Positions 35,362 to 45,356 of a stretch of DNA of 64,000 nt are shown piece after piece. Under the pieces are notes generated by a model. That model ran no database searches. It was not told the origin of the DNA and saw only the letters and a list, made by a program, of their open reading frames with translations. The first letter of the stretch is position 1. Each line of letters begins with the position of its first letter. Position numbers and translations under genes: made by a program. This DNA is from Planktothrix sp. PCC 11201 (GTDB lineage: Bacteria > Cyanobacteriota > Cyanobacteriia > Cyanobacteriales > Microcoleaceae): the NCBI RefSeq assembly GCF_900009135.1, contig NZ_LT797688.1:44003-108002 (forward strand), in the 5' to 3' direction.

Positions 35362-35853
35362 TTAGTTTTGTAGGCGCTGGAGTTCCCCTTGAATGCGTTT
35401 TTGTAACGCGGGGTCAGCCTGTTGACGTTGGGTAATTTCATTGAAACGAGTAATAGTTAACTCGTTGGTTTCAATGATAGATTTTGCTTGGGTGCAGTAA
35501 TTGACCGCAATATCTCGAACACCTTTATCCAGGCCATTAATGGTTCGGGTTTCACTGCAAACCACATCGGGGACAGATTTTCCCGCCCCGAATATTGCTT
35601 GAATTTCGTTGTATGCGGTCTGGCGTCTGGGTTCAATTCCTAGGACAGCACGAGCATAATTCCGAATTTCCGCCTCACTAAATTCTGGGGACTGTTGGGC
35701 CAGAACAACGGTATTAAAGCCAGAAGCGTTTGATACTGAAACATCTGGGACAACTCCCAACAAAACCGCGCCCGAAGAAAATAGTCCCAGTAGCAGAGCA
35801 CGGGTAAGGGGGTGTTGAGGCCTGAATCGTAAGGTACGCAAAGAATCCATCAT
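35362..35853 (-). CDS. DUF4168-containing exported protein (copy 2)
   Basis: 163 residues from the ATG at 35853; a GTG at 35874 is also in frame. It has a signal peptide (LTRALLLGLFSSGAVLLG) and the same DUF4168 core (SEAEIRNYARAVLGIEPRRQTAYNEIQ...YCTQAKSIIETNELTITRFNEITQRQQADPALQKRIQGEL). Tandem duplicate of the neighbouring gene, with the same spacing of conserved Cys (VVCSET, NYCTQA). Confidence 0.85.
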   Translation of the reverse strand: MMDSLRTLRFRPQHPLTRALLLGLFSSGAVLLGVVPDVSVSNASGFNTVVLAQQSPEFSEAEIRNYARAVLGIEPRRQTAYNEIQAIFGAGKSVPDVVCSETRTINGLDKGVRDIAVNYCTQAKSIIETNELTITRFNEITQRQQADPALQKRIQGELQRLQN

Positions 35854-36121
35854 ATTCAAAGGTTTTGATGCCACAGGAGCAGGTGAAAGTGCTTAGTTAT
35901 CTTGAATTATTTTATCGGTAAGAAGTTCCTCATCCAAAACTTAAAAATGCTTTAGCTAAGAATTCCATGTCCAGTCACAAGTTTGACTTCAAACAACTGA
36001 GGGTTTAACTTGTACGCAGAGAAAAACTTGATATTCAAAAGGCGTAATCGCAGGAAGTGAAACTTTTTAGATGGAAAATCCATTGTATCCTGAAATGTTG
36101 ACCTGGAAAATTTAAGAAAGT

Positions 36122-37672
36122 ATGAAGAAAACAAACGGGGTAATTGCCGCAGGACATCCCAAAACCGTTGAAGCCGGGTTGAGAATGTTTGAGGCGGGTG
36201 GCAATGCTTTTGATGCGGCGGTGGCTTGTATTTTGGCGGCTTGTGTTACCGAACCGGGTTTAACTTCCCTCGCAGGTGGGGGATTTTTATTAGCTCATAC
36301 CCATACTAATCAGAATATTTTATTTGATTTTTTTACTCAAACTCCCCGATATAAATGCCCGATATCGGAGTTGAATTTTTATCCAGTTGGGGTTAATTTT
36401 GGTCGGATTATTCAGGAATTTCATATTGGTTTGGGTTCGATGGCGGTTCCTGGGGTTTGGGCCGGGGTAATTCGGGTGCATGAAACCCTGGGACGTTTGC
36501 CGTTTTCTCTGGTGGCGGAACCGGCGATCGCTTTAGCAAAAAAAGGTGTGGAAGTTAATTCTTTTCAGGCTTATACTTTCTCTAATTTGTTACAACCGAT
36601 TTTATTAACAACGGCGGAAGGTCGGGAAATTTACGCGCCTGAAGGTGATATTTTAAAGACGGGTGATCGCTTAATTATGAATAACTTTGCCCAGACTTTA
36701 GAGGCTTTAATATCGGGAGGAATGGCAGAATTTTATCAAGGAGAAATGGCCCAAAATTTGGTCAGAGATTGTCAAAATAGTGGCGGACATTTAACCTTAG
36801 AAGATCTCCAGAATTATAGGGTGATTGAACGGGAACCTTTAACAATTAACTATCGAGGAAAAACCATATTAACAAATCCGCCTCCGAGTGCGGGCGGAAC
36901 CTTAATTGCTTTTGCTTTAGAGTTGTTATCGGCTGTGGATTTGAGTGGAATTGAGTTTGGGAGTCACCAATATTTACAGCTTTTAAAAACCGTGATGCAG
37001 TTAACTAATATTGCCAGGACAGATCGGTTAGATGGTAATTTATATCAAGATAATATTACAGATACTTTTTTATCTTCTGCCTCTAGTTATCAACAACCGT
37101 TAATTCATGCGGTGAATAAATGGGGAAGTACCACCCATATTAGTGTTTTAGATCAAGAAGGAAATGCCGCAAGTGTGACAACTTCTAATGGAGAAGGTTC
37201 GGGATATATGATTCCGGGAACGGGAATTATGGTTAATAATATGTTAGGAGAAGAAGACCTAAACCCCCTGGGATTTCATCTCTGGCCGGAAAATGTTAGA
37301 ATCTCCTCGATGATGTCTCCAACTTTAGTATTAAATCAGGGTAAACCGGAAGTGGTCATGGGTTCGGGGGGTTCAAATCGGATTAGAACGGCTATTTTAC
37401 AAGTCCTATTAAATTTAATTGATTTTCGGTTTTCTGTGGAAGATGCGGTTAATCATCCTCGGTTTCATTGGGAAAATCACCGCTTGGATATAGAACCAGG
37501 TTTTGATCCTGAAATTATTAATACTCTTGATTTATCTGAACAGGATGTAGTCAGATTATGGCCGGAAAAAAATATGTTTTTTGGCGGGGTTCATACTTTA
37601 GTTAGAACGGCAGATGGACAGTTATCCGGGGCTGGAGATCAACGTCGGAGTGGTGTCAGTTTAAAGAGTTAA
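36122..37672 (+). CDS. ggt: Gamma-glutamyltransferase
   Basis: 516 residues, near the normal length. The large-subunit part begins GVIAAGHPKTVEAGLRM and AGGNAFDAAVA; the autocleavage and catalytic Thr lies in WGSTTHISVLD near residue 340, followed by the glycine-rich PTLVLNQGKPEVVMGSGGSN segment. No signal peptide is seen, so it may act in the cytosol, unlike E. coli GGT. It transfers or hydrolyses gamma-glutamyl groups, for example from glutathione; gshA is 3.3 kb away. Confidence 0.9.
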   Translation: MKKTNGVIAAGHPKTVEAGLRMFEAGGNAFDAAVACILAACVTEPGLTSLAGGGFLLAHTHTNQNILFDFFTQTPRYKCPISELNFYPVGVNFGRIIQEFHIGLGSMAVPGVWAGVIRVHETLGRLPFSLVAEPAIALAKKGVEVNSFQAYTFSNLLQPILLTTAEGREIYAPEGDILKTGDRLIMNNFAQTLEALISGGMAEFYQGEMAQNLVRDCQNSGGHLTLEDLQNYRVIEREPLTINYRGKTILTNPPPSAGGTLIAFALELLSAVDLSGIEFGSHQYLQLLKTVMQLTNIARTDRLDGNLYQDNITDTFLSSASSYQQPLIHAVNKWGSTTHISVLDQEGNAASVTTSNGEGSGYMIPGTGIMVNNMLGEEDLNPLGFHLWPENVRISSMMSPTLVLNQGKPEVVMGSGGSNRIRTAILQVLLNLIDFRFSVEDAVNHPRFHWENHRLDIEPGFDPEIINTLDLSEQDVVRLWPEKNMFFGGVHTLVRTADGQLSGAGDQRRSGVSLKS

Positions 37673-37843
37673 TCAATATTATAACACTTTTCCTAGGAAT
37701 TAATTAGTATTTTTTTACTAAAATGTATTAAAAAATACAACAATTATCTCGGAAAACCATACTAAAATACCCATAGTGTTTTATTGTTTAATAATAGACT
37801 AACTTCTGGTTTGTTTGAATAGTTTATTGGAATCATCAGACGC

Positions 37844-38575
37844 ATGAAACATATTCTCGTTATTATTCACCAACCCACTTCTGAGACGGGACGGGTGGGA
37901 CAAATTCTAACATCCTATGGTTATCAACTCGATATTCGCCTTCCCAGTCACGGGGATAGTTTACCTTGCCATTTAGACAAACATGATGCGGTGATTGTTT
38001 TTGGGGGGCCAATGAGCGCGAATGATGAGAATATTTTACCTCATATTCGCACAGAATTAAACTGGATTCCCCTGGTTTTGGAGTCGAAAAAACCCTATTT
38101 AGGGATTTGTTTAGGGGCGCAACTTTTAGCCAAAGTTTTAGGGGCAAAAGTATCTGTTCATCCCCAAGATATTCAAGAGATTGGCTATTTTCCCATTACT
38201 CCAACGATAGAAGGACAGGATTATTTTAATGATTTGGAATATGTTTACCACTGGCATCGAGAAGGCTTTGAATTACCCTCGGGAGCCGTATTATTAGCAA
38301 CGGGTAAAACCTTTAAAAACCAAGCATTTTGCTATGAAAAAACCGCCTATGGTCTTCAGTTTCATCCTGAAATAACTGGGGCATTAATGCAACGCTGGAT
38401 TGAACGCGACATGGAACAATTAACTTTACCCGGAAGCCAATCTATTATAGAACAATTAAGAAGACACCGTTTGTATGGAGTTCAAGGAGAAAAATGGTTA
38501 AAAACATTTATTCCGCTTTGGATTCATTCAATTCAATCGGAACAACGTTTACAGCTAGAAAGACGCTCTGCCTAA
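37844..38575 (+). CDS. Class I glutamine amidotransferase-like protein
   Basis: 243 residues of the GATase-1 fold. The nucleophile elbow is YLGICLGAQLLA with Cys near residue 88, and the His-Glu of the triad lies in FHPE. Similar proteins are annotated as GMP-synthase-like GATases or gamma-glutamyl hydrolases acting on small gamma-glutamyl compounds. Its position after ggt fits such a role, but this is an inference. Unlike GMP synthase it has no synthetase domain. Confidence 0.8.
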   Translation: MKHILVIIHQPTSETGRVGQILTSYGYQLDIRLPSHGDSLPCHLDKHDAVIVFGGPMSANDENILPHIRTELNWIPLVLESKKPYLGICLGAQLLAKVLGAKVSVHPQDIQEIGYFPITPTIEGQDYFNDLEYVYHWHREGFELPSGAVLLATGKTFKNQAFCYEKTAYGLQFHPEITGALMQRWIERDMEQLTLPGSQSIIEQLRRHRLYGVQGEKWLKTFIPLWIHSIQSEQRLQLERRSA

Positions 38576-38588
38576 ATAAAATAGGGAA

Positions 38589-38669
38589 TATAGCAATTTG
38601 CGACGGGCGATACGGAGGTTGTAACATTTCAATACTGATTTGAAACAACCAGAAATATTACCTCTGTTC
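38589..38669. repeat. Dispersed intergenic repeat, copy C (inverted)
   Basis: The reverse complement of the family at 6953-7049: TATAGCAATTTG...GGTTGTAACATTTCAATACTGATTTGAAACAACCAGAAATATTAC. Followed by a CCCTATTGCCTATTCCC run. Confidence 0.65.
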
Positions 38670-38698
38670 CCTATTGCCTATTCCCTATTCCCTTAATC

Positions 38699-40489
38699 TT
38701 AAACATAGTGTAAACACCATTGATTTTTACCGTTATGTTTAGCTTGATAAAGGGCTTTATCGGATTCGGAAATCAATAATTCAGGGGAAGATTTTAATAG
38801 GGGAATCTGACTGGCAACTCCTAAACTGACGGTGACATAATCATTAACTAAAGAGTTTAAATGGGGAATCTCAAGTTGTTGCACTTCCAGATTAATCCGA
38901 GTAGCCACTTGTGAGGCATCAAATAAGGTAGTGCGGGGTAAAATTACGGCAAATTCTTCACCCCCATAACGAGCGACAATATCACAACTATTTCTAACGG
39001 ATTTCTTAATGGCTTGAGCGACTTGTTGTAAACAGTAATCGCCCATTTGATGACCGTATGTATCATTATAATTTTTAAAATAATCAATATCACATAAAAT
39101 TAATGCTAAGGGGGTTTTAGTCTGTAGATTTTGATGCCATAAGGATTTGAGACATTCATTAAACCAATATCGATTCGAGAGTTTGGTTAAACTATCGGTA
39201 ATTGCCATATATTTTAGTTCTTTATTGACCTCTTGTAAGGCAATTTCAATCCGTTGGCGTTCTTCAATTTCCTGTTGTAATTTTCGCATCGTCAGTTCTA
39301 AACTAAGGCTATTTTGCTCTAATAAACAACTGTGTTGAATCCCTTGGGATACCTCTGCCAACATATCAATGACTAAATCGGCTTGAGGGAAATTTTTTAA
39401 TTCCTCTACTCCTAACCAGGGTAAAGGTTTAATTAAATTAGGACTTTTCCAAATAATTTCAAACTGTTTAATTTCGTTAACACGACCAACATAACAGTGT
39501 TTCCATAAATGATGATTCGGTTCAATTTTAACTAACCCCCCTGGAGCATAAAAGGTTTGACAATATGCAGCTTTTCTGACTGCATTAGTTTTAAAACTTT
39601 TTGCAGTTTCTACGGATTTTTTCCATAGATAAACTTGAAAATAAGCAGCTTCAATGGGGTCAGAAGTGACTCTTTCTTGACCATATAAGGCTTTAAAGTT
39701 ATTCACAAATTCATGATTATGGGGAGTATTTAAACTTTGAAAATAACTCCAGCAGGCATAGTGGCCTACACTGGCTTTACCGATACTTTGAACTTCTGAC
39801 TCAGAAATACTCATCGCCATAATCGGCAGATCCGAGGGTTTAATTCCAGCATCATAATAGGCATTATAAAAGTAAAAATTGCTATCTCCATTTAACGTAT
39901 TAAAAACCACATCCGGCTTGATCTGTTTAATTTGATCAACAATATCAGTAAAGTTTTTATCTCCACAGGGAAAATATTGTTCTCCGACAACGGTTCCACC
40001 TTCATGTTTCAGGAGGGATTTAACTAATTTGTGAGCCGTGCGGGGAAATACATAATCTGAACCTAATAAATAAAATCGTTTTCCTAAATTTTTGAGTGAC
40101 CAACTAATCACCGGTTGAATTTGTTGATTTAAACAGGAACCCGTATAAAAAATATTAGGAGAAGATTCTAACCCTTCATACTGAACCGGATACCACAGTA
40201 AAATATTAAACTGTTCAAATATCGGTTTAACTGCCTTACGAGCCGTCGATGTCCAGCAGCCAAATACCGTAGCCACTTGATCAATAGCTAGTAATTTTCT
40301 AGCTTTGTCTTCAAAGATGGAAATATTGGAGGCTCCATCTTCAATTACGGGTTCAATTTCATACCCTAAAATCCCGCCTTGGGCATTAATTTCTGCGATC
40401 GCCATCAAGGTTGCTTCTAACAATGGCGTCGCGCTCATCGCCATGGTTCCGCTTAATGAATATAAAATCCCAACTTTTATTTTTTCCAT
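38699..40489 (-). CDS. UrtA/AmiC-like binding domain fused to a GGDEF domain
   Basis: 596 residues with no signal peptide and no membrane helix. Residues 1-365 are a type-1 periplasmic-binding-protein fold of the urea/amide kind (MEKIKVGILYSLSGTMA, AIAEINAQGGILGYEI, FGCWTSTARKAVKPIFE). A short coiled coil (about 395-425) leads into a GGDEF domain (ITDSLTKLSNR, ILCDIDYFKNYND) with the active motif ARYGGEEFAV. The position of the inhibitory RxxD motif reads NSCD, so feedback inhibition by c-di-GMP may be lost. Likely a cytosolic diguanylate cyclase gated by a small amide or urea-like ligand. Confidence 0.88.
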   Translation of the reverse strand: MEKIKVGILYSLSGTMAMSATPLLEATLMAIAEINAQGGILGYEIEPVIEDGASNISIFEDKARKLLAIDQVATVFGCWTSTARKAVKPIFEQFNILLWYPVQYEGLESSPNIFYTGSCLNQQIQPVISWSLKNLGKRFYLLGSDYVFPRTAHKLVKSLLKHEGGTVVGEQYFPCGDKNFTDIVDQIKQIKPDVVFNTLNGDSNFYFYNAYYDAGIKPSDLPIMAMSISESEVQSIGKASVGHYACWSYFQSLNTPHNHEFVNNFKALYGQERVTSDPIEAAYFQVYLWKKSVETAKSFKTNAVRKAAYCQTFYAPGGLVKIEPNHHLWKHCYVGRVNEIKQFEIIWKSPNLIKPLPWLGVEELKNFPQADLVIDMLAEVSQGIQHSCLLEQNSLSLELTMRKLQQEIEERQRIEIALQEVNKELKYMAITDSLTKLSNRYWFNECLKSLWHQNLQTKTPLALILCDIDYFKNYNDTYGHQMGDYCLQQVAQAIKKSVRNSCDIVARYGGEEFAVILPRTTLFDASQVATRINLEVQQLEIPHLNSLVNDYVTVSLGVASQIPLLKSSPELLISESDKALYQAKHNGKNQWCLHYV

Positions 40490-40621
40490 AAAATTTAATA
40501 TCCTTGAGAGTCTGGTATGGATGAGAACCTGAACCTCGACAATTTAGAAATATTCAATTATCACAGATAGCCGATAAATTTTCAGTTCGTTTGAATACTC
40601 TTATCAACAATGATAAACTCC

Positions 40622-42430
40622 TTAACGAGTTTCTAGGGTTAACTCATAGTCAAACGGTCGAGAAGATTCAGACACCACAACCACTTGATAATCACCAGAA
40701 TCGGGTAAACGACCTGACCAACGGTTTTTAGCAGAATCTTCTAGTAAAAATTGAGCTTTTTGTGTATAAATGGAAAGTAAAGTTGAGGATTTTGGGGATT
40801 TGAGATGCACCTGTAAATCTTGATTTTTATTAAAGCGAGCAATATAGATTTTTCCCTCTCCGGGTTTTAACCGATCTTTTAAGGTTTTTCGGGTTTTTGT
40901 AGAAGCAAACTCTACCCGTTCCCAAGCCGTTCCCGCTTCTAAATTTTTAACCAGATCATCGGAAACAGCTTGCCAAACTTGTCCTATTGGTAATCCTAAT
41001 AAATCAGCATTTCTCGATTGTTCGGGAAATAAATCAAAAAATTTAGCATCCGCCAAATCATATAAGGATTGACTGCTTAAATTTAACTGATTCACTTGTG
41101 CTTTTAAGTGATCTAAATCATTATTATAGGTTCCTAATTTTATTCGAGATTGATCACTGAGTTTGGCTAAACGTTGCAAAAATTTATCTGCAATTTTATC
41201 CCATTTTTCTCGCCAAATTGCATCGGAGGGTTTATCTGTTAAGGTTCTTCCCCGTTGTTCGGGATAGCGAGTATAAAATTCTTCGTTCACTAAATCCACA
41301 AAAAAGTTAAAATCAATGTCTAATAAACGCCGTTGTTCTCGTAATGCTTCCTGTCGTTTTTCCTCGGTTTTTGAGAGTTGATTTAAGTCATAATTTGCAT
41401 AATGATTTAACCCATAACGTCCTCCTAACCATCCAAAAACCCCTAAAGTTAAGATAAAAACAAATACCAGTAAAGGCGTTTTGATAGGAGAAGACTTTCC
41501 GGTTTGAGGAGAAAAAGGTTGGGGAGATAAGCTCTGATTGAGGATGGGTTGAGTAGGGTTTATAGAGGTTTTTGGGGGTGGATTTATGGCGGAAAGAGCG
41601 ACTAAAACATCCTGAACCGATGAAAAGCGATCGCTGTGACGATAGGCTAACATTTTATCTAATATTTCCCCAAATTTAGGATTTAATTGGATGTATTTTC
41701 TCCAATTCCAAGTTAAGGTTTGGGGATCAATTAAGTTTTGCGGTTCTTTTCGAGTTAATAACACTAACATAGTTGCCGCTAAAGCATACAAATCACTATT
41801 AGGATAAACCATACCCAAACGCATTTGTTCATCGGGGGCATACCCCACTTTTCCTAACCTTGTCGGTGAGGGATTTTGACCTCCTTGTACTGCCAATTCT
41901 GATTCTACTTTGGCTTGAATTAATTTAACGCCGCCGAAATCAATTAACATGGGTAAACCATCGGATTGACGTTGAATCATATTGTCAGGAGAAATATCTC
42001 GATGAATTACCCCGTAACTGTGAATATAGTCTAATACGGGTAAAATTTGGAATAATAATTCCAGCACTTCGGCTTCTGTAAAAGTGTGTTGATTGAGTAA
42101 ACTGCGATAGTTCAACCCCTCAACATAATCCTGGACAAAAAATAAATACCCTTTATTATCAATTGTTTCTCGAAATAACTCTCGAAATTGAGGAATTTGG
42201 GGATGTTTTAATTTATAGAGAATCTCCGCTTCCCGTTCAAATAATTCTTGGGATTTTTTCAAAGCAAAACTGCCTTGTACCTGGGGAGAAAATTCTTTTA
42301 AAACACAAAGTTCATCAAACCGATGTTGGTCTTTGGCTAAATAAGTTCGTCCAAAACCCCCATGTCCTAACTCACGGACAATGGCGTAATGATTTCTCAA
42401 AACAAGACCCGGATAAATTAATTGACTCAT
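40622..42430 (-). CDS. Membrane-anchored Ser/Thr protein kinase
   Basis: 602 residues. The kinase domain covers about 12-280 with GHGGFGRTY as the P-loop, VLKEF as the catalytic Lys, HRDISPDNM as the catalytic loop and DFGGVK. A Pro/Ser linker precedes one membrane helix near 325-345 (LLVFVFILTLGVFGWLGG). The outer part of about 250 residues is helical and ends in a beta-sandwich-like region (YIARFNKNQDLQVHL, YQVVVVSESSRPFDYELTLE) similar to PPC domains. Its start is 80 bases from the divergent PaaK-like gene. Substrate unknown. Confidence 0.9.
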   Translation of the reverse strand: MSQLIYPGLVLRNHYAIVRELGHGGFGRTYLAKDQHRFDELCVLKEFSPQVQGSFALKKSQELFEREAEILYKLKHPQIPQFRELFRETIDNKGYLFFVQDYVEGLNYRSLLNQHTFTEAEVLELLFQILPVLDYIHSYGVIHRDISPDNMIQRQSDGLPMLIDFGGVKLIQAKVESELAVQGGQNPSPTRLGKVGYAPDEQMRLGMVYPNSDLYALAATMLVLLTRKEPQNLIDPQTLTWNWRKYIQLNPKFGEILDKMLAYRHSDRFSSVQDVLVALSAINPPPKTSINPTQPILNQSLSPQPFSPQTGKSSPIKTPLLVFVFILTLGVFGWLGGRYGLNHYANYDLNQLSKTEEKRQEALREQRRLLDIDFNFFVDLVNEEFYTRYPEQRGRTLTDKPSDAIWREKWDKIADKFLQRLAKLSDQSRIKLGTYNNDLDHLKAQVNQLNLSSQSLYDLADAKFFDLFPEQSRNADLLGLPIGQVWQAVSDDLVKNLEAGTAWERVEFASTKTRKTLKDRLKPGEGKIYIARFNKNQDLQVHLKSPKSSTLLSIYTQKAQFLLEDSAKNRWSGRLPDSGDYQVVVVSESSRPFDYELTLETR

Positions 42431-42510
42431 GCGGTGTTAGGGTGAAAAAATGAATGCTGAACGGTTCCGATCTGTCTCAATTTAGAGTAGCAATTTATGA
42501 GGACTGTAGC

Positions 42511-44043
42511 ATGGGTCAACTCCGAGACGAACAACGCCAACGGGCAATTTCCGCCTTAAACGGCTTTTTATCTACACCCCTATCAGATTTAATTCAACCC
42601 TCTAAAGATAGAGGAGTGACTTCTGTTTTACAATTATTCCAAGATGTTGTCACAAAAGTTCCCGCCTATCAACATTTTTTAGCCGCCCATCATCGGTCTG
42701 TTAATGAGATTCAAACCCTGGAAGATTTCCAAACCTTGCCCTTAATTACAAAAGAAAATTATCTCCGCCAATATTCCCTATCCCAATTATGTCGTCACGG
42801 TCAATTAGAAACCTGTGATTTGATTGCAGTTTCTTCTGGTTCCACCGGAAATCCGACATTTTGGCCCCGTTTTATTAGTGATGAATTGCAAATTGCCACT
42901 CGCTTTGAACAGATTTTTTATGATAGCTTTCAAGCGGATCAACGTCGAACTTTAGCGGTAATTTGTTTTACTTTAGGAACTTGGGTTGGAGGCATTTATA
43001 CAACGGCCTGTTGTCGTCATTTAGCCACCAAAGGTTATCCGATTACGGTGATTACTCCGGGCAATCAAAAACCGGAAATTTTTCGGGTGATTCGGGAATT
43101 GGGAGAACAGTTTGATCAGGTGGTTTTATTAGGTTATCCTCCGTTTATTAAAGATGTCATTGATACGGGAATTATTGAAGGCATAGAATGGGCAAAATAT
43201 CAAGTTAAATTGGTATTTGCGGGGGAAGTTTTTAGTGAGGAATGGCGGAGTTTAGTCGGGGAAAGGGTGGGATCAACTCAACCCTATTATGATTCAGCTA
43301 GTCTTTATGGTACGGCAGATGCGGGGGTTTTAGGGAATGAAACGCCTTTAAGTATTTGTATCCGGCGGTTTTTAGCTGAACATCCAGATATTGCTAAACA
43401 ATTATTTGGGGAATCTCGACTTCCTACTTTAGTTCAATATGATCCTAAAAGTCGATTTTTTGAAGTCCAAAAAACAGATGATTCTATAACCGGAACTCTA
43501 TTATTTTCCGGTGATAATGGGATTCCTCTAATTCGATATCATATTGCTGATCAAGGAGGAATTATTGAATTTGAGGAAATGTTAGACTTTTTGAAACAAT
43601 GGGATTTTGATCCGATTTTAGAATTACAAAAAATAGGCGATCGGGGAATTTATCAATTACCGTTTGTTTTTGTGTTTGGGCGATCGCAATTTATTATTTC
43701 CTATTTTGGAGCTAATATTTATCCTGAAAATATTACCGTAGGTTTAGAACAACCCTTAATTAAAGATTGGGTGACGGGTAAATTTGTTATGTCTATTCTC
43801 GAGGATTTTGATCAAAATCGGTGGTTATCGGTGGTGGTAGAATTAGCCCCGGGGATTGAAGAAACCGAGGATAAAAAACAAGCGATCGCCACTTCTATTT
43901 TAACCCAATTAAAGCGCCTAAATAGTGAATTTGCTAATTATGTTCCCCCCGAATATCAAACCCCTCAAATCACCCTCAAATTAACCGGAGACCCCGAATA
44001 TTTTCCCCTGGGAGTAAAACATCGCTATACCCGCAAAAATTAA
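42511..44043 (+). CDS. PaaK-like AMP-dependent ligase
   Basis: 510 residues from the ATG at 42511, chosen for its GAGGA ribosome site; an ATG at 42454 is also in frame. It resembles phenylacetate-CoA ligases: the nucleotide motif AVSSGSTGNPTFWPR, then LYGTADAGVLGNE, and a C-terminal lid region (FGANIYPENITVGLEQ). It activates a carboxylic acid as an adenylate. The acid and whether CoA is the acceptor cannot be told. No pathway partner is nearby. Confidence 0.8.
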   Translation: MGQLRDEQRQRAISALNGFLSTPLSDLIQPSKDRGVTSVLQLFQDVVTKVPAYQHFLAAHHRSVNEIQTLEDFQTLPLITKENYLRQYSLSQLCRHGQLETCDLIAVSSGSTGNPTFWPRFISDELQIATRFEQIFYDSFQADQRRTLAVICFTLGTWVGGIYTTACCRHLATKGYPITVITPGNQKPEIFRVIRELGEQFDQVVLLGYPPFIKDVIDTGIIEGIEWAKYQVKLVFAGEVFSEEWRSLVGERVGSTQPYYDSASLYGTADAGVLGNETPLSICIRRFLAEHPDIAKQLFGESRLPTLVQYDPKSRFFEVQKTDDSITGTLLFSGDNGIPLIRYHIADQGGIIEFEEMLDFLKQWDFDPILELQKIGDRGIYQLPFVFVFGRSQFIISYFGANIYPENITVGLEQPLIKDWVTGKFVMSILEDFDQNRWLSVVVELAPGIEETEDKKQAIATSILTQLKRLNSEFANYVPPEYQTPQITLKLTGDPEYFPLGVKHRYTRKN

Positions 44044-44085
44044 GATCATCACCCTAGGACTGTAGGGGCGAGGTCTCCTCGCCCA

Positions 44086-44175
44086 CTCCCTGTATATTTA
44101 CTCCCTGTATATTTACTCCCTGTATATTTACTCCCTGTATATTTACTCCTTGTACATTTACTCTCTGTATATTTA
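44086..44175. repeat. Tandem repeat, six units of CTCCCTGTATATTTA
   Basis: A 15-base unit repeated six times in perfect register (44086-44175); the first four are identical and the last two have one or two changes. It follows a small hairpin (GGGCGAGGTCTCCTCGCCC). Likely variable between strains. Confidence 0.9.
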
Positions 44176-44247
44176 CTGAAGTTTTACAATAATTCTCCCC
44201 AAACTTTACAATATCCCCGTAATTCTACGGACAACCCACAGACTAAA

Positions 44248-45336
44248 ATGCTAAATTGGACTCAAACAAAGTCAATTTCAGCTATCAAGGTGTACGCTAT
44301 GATCAATATTTATACTACGGGTCGTTTACTAGCCGTTTCCGTTGGCACCATTGCATTTACAATTACGGGGATAAATGCTGCACAAGCCGCCAAGTTTACC
44401 AGTATTAACATTTTCGGAGATAGTCTGAGTGATCCTGGGAATGCTTTTAAAGCATCTGGTGGTTTATTTCCTCCAGCCCCCTATTACCAAGGACGCTTTT
44501 CTAATGGCCCCGTTTGGACAGACTATTTAGCCAATGATTTAGGACTCAATCCTATTCCCTACATGGACACGAATGGCATACCCTCGGCTAAAGGTGTTAA
44601 TTATGCTTTTGGAGGGGCAACTTCGGGGAAAGAAAATATTGCTTATCTCTTTGACCCTAAACTTGCTGGACTACCTGGTGTACAGACTCAAGTAGGTGCA
44701 TTTATTCAACCTTTATTACAACAAGGTAAAACAGCCGATCCCAACTCTTTGTATGTGCTTTGGGCGGGGGGCAATGATTATACCTATGCAAGTAGTAAAG
44801 ATACTCAGGGAGTTGTTAATAATTTATCCTGGGCTATCAACAACTTATATAATATCGGTGCCAGAAATTTCTTAATTAGCAACTTACCGGATTTAAGTCA
44901 AACTCCTTTAGGAAGTAGTGGTGCATTAGTTCCATCGGGGGATTTACAAAAAACAGTTCAAGAGCATAACACTTTACTCAATCAAGAAATTACCAACTTA
45001 AATCAATCATTGTTTAATTCTAATATTGCCCTGTTTGATGTTAACAATGTGTTTGAAGATGTGATCAACAAACCTGATCAATATGGGCTTACAAATGTTA
45101 CTGAACAGTGTTTTTCAAAAACATCAGTTGCAATATTTCTTTGTAGTAATCCCGATGAATATTTATTCTGGGATGATTTACACCCGACAACCAAGGGTCA
45201 TAAATTAATAGCGGATGCTGCTTATGCAACTATTCAACAAGAATTTAAGTCTACTCCCGAACCTAGTACAATACTTGCCCTAACAGGAATAGGTTTAGGA
45301 TTCCTTTTGTTAAATAAAAACAAGAAGGTAGCATAA
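44248..45336 (+). CDS. GDSL-family secreted esterase with PEP-CTERM tail
   Basis: 362 residues; the ATG at 44299 has the better ribosome site (AAGGTG) and would start directly before the signal peptide (LLAVSVGTIAFTITGINAAQAA). SGNH hydrolase blocks are present: FGDSLSDPGN (Ser nucleophile), a Gly block, VLWAGGNDY and the catalytic DDLHPTTKGH. The C-terminus is a PEP-CTERM signal (TPEPSTILALTGIGLGFLLLNKNKK). It probably hydrolyses esters of lipids or polysaccharides at the cell surface. Confidence 0.88.
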   Translation: MLNWTQTKSISAIKVYAMINIYTTGRLLAVSVGTIAFTITGINAAQAAKFTSINIFGDSLSDPGNAFKASGGLFPPAPYYQGRFSNGPVWTDYLANDLGLNPIPYMDTNGIPSAKGVNYAFGGATSGKENIAYLFDPKLAGLPGVQTQVGAFIQPLLQQGKTADPNSLYVLWAGGNDYTYASSKDTQGVVNNLSWAINNLYNIGARNFLISNLPDLSQTPLGSSGALVPSGDLQKTVQEHNTLLNQEITNLNQSLFNSNIALFDVNNVFEDVINKPDQYGLTNVTEQCFSKTSVAIFLCSNPDEYLFWDDLHPTTKGHKLIADAAYATIQQEFKSTPEPSTILALTGIGLGFLLLNKNKKVA

Positions 45337-45356
45337 ACAAAGCTAAAAAAAGTCCC

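Noticed and set aside
37705-37735. NtcA site before the amidotransferase gene
   Set aside because: The GTA...TAC spacing is six, not eight, in a simple T-run.
44086-44175. CRISPR-like array
   Set aside because: Units are directly contiguous with no spacers and no cas genes nearby. It is a simple tandem repeat.
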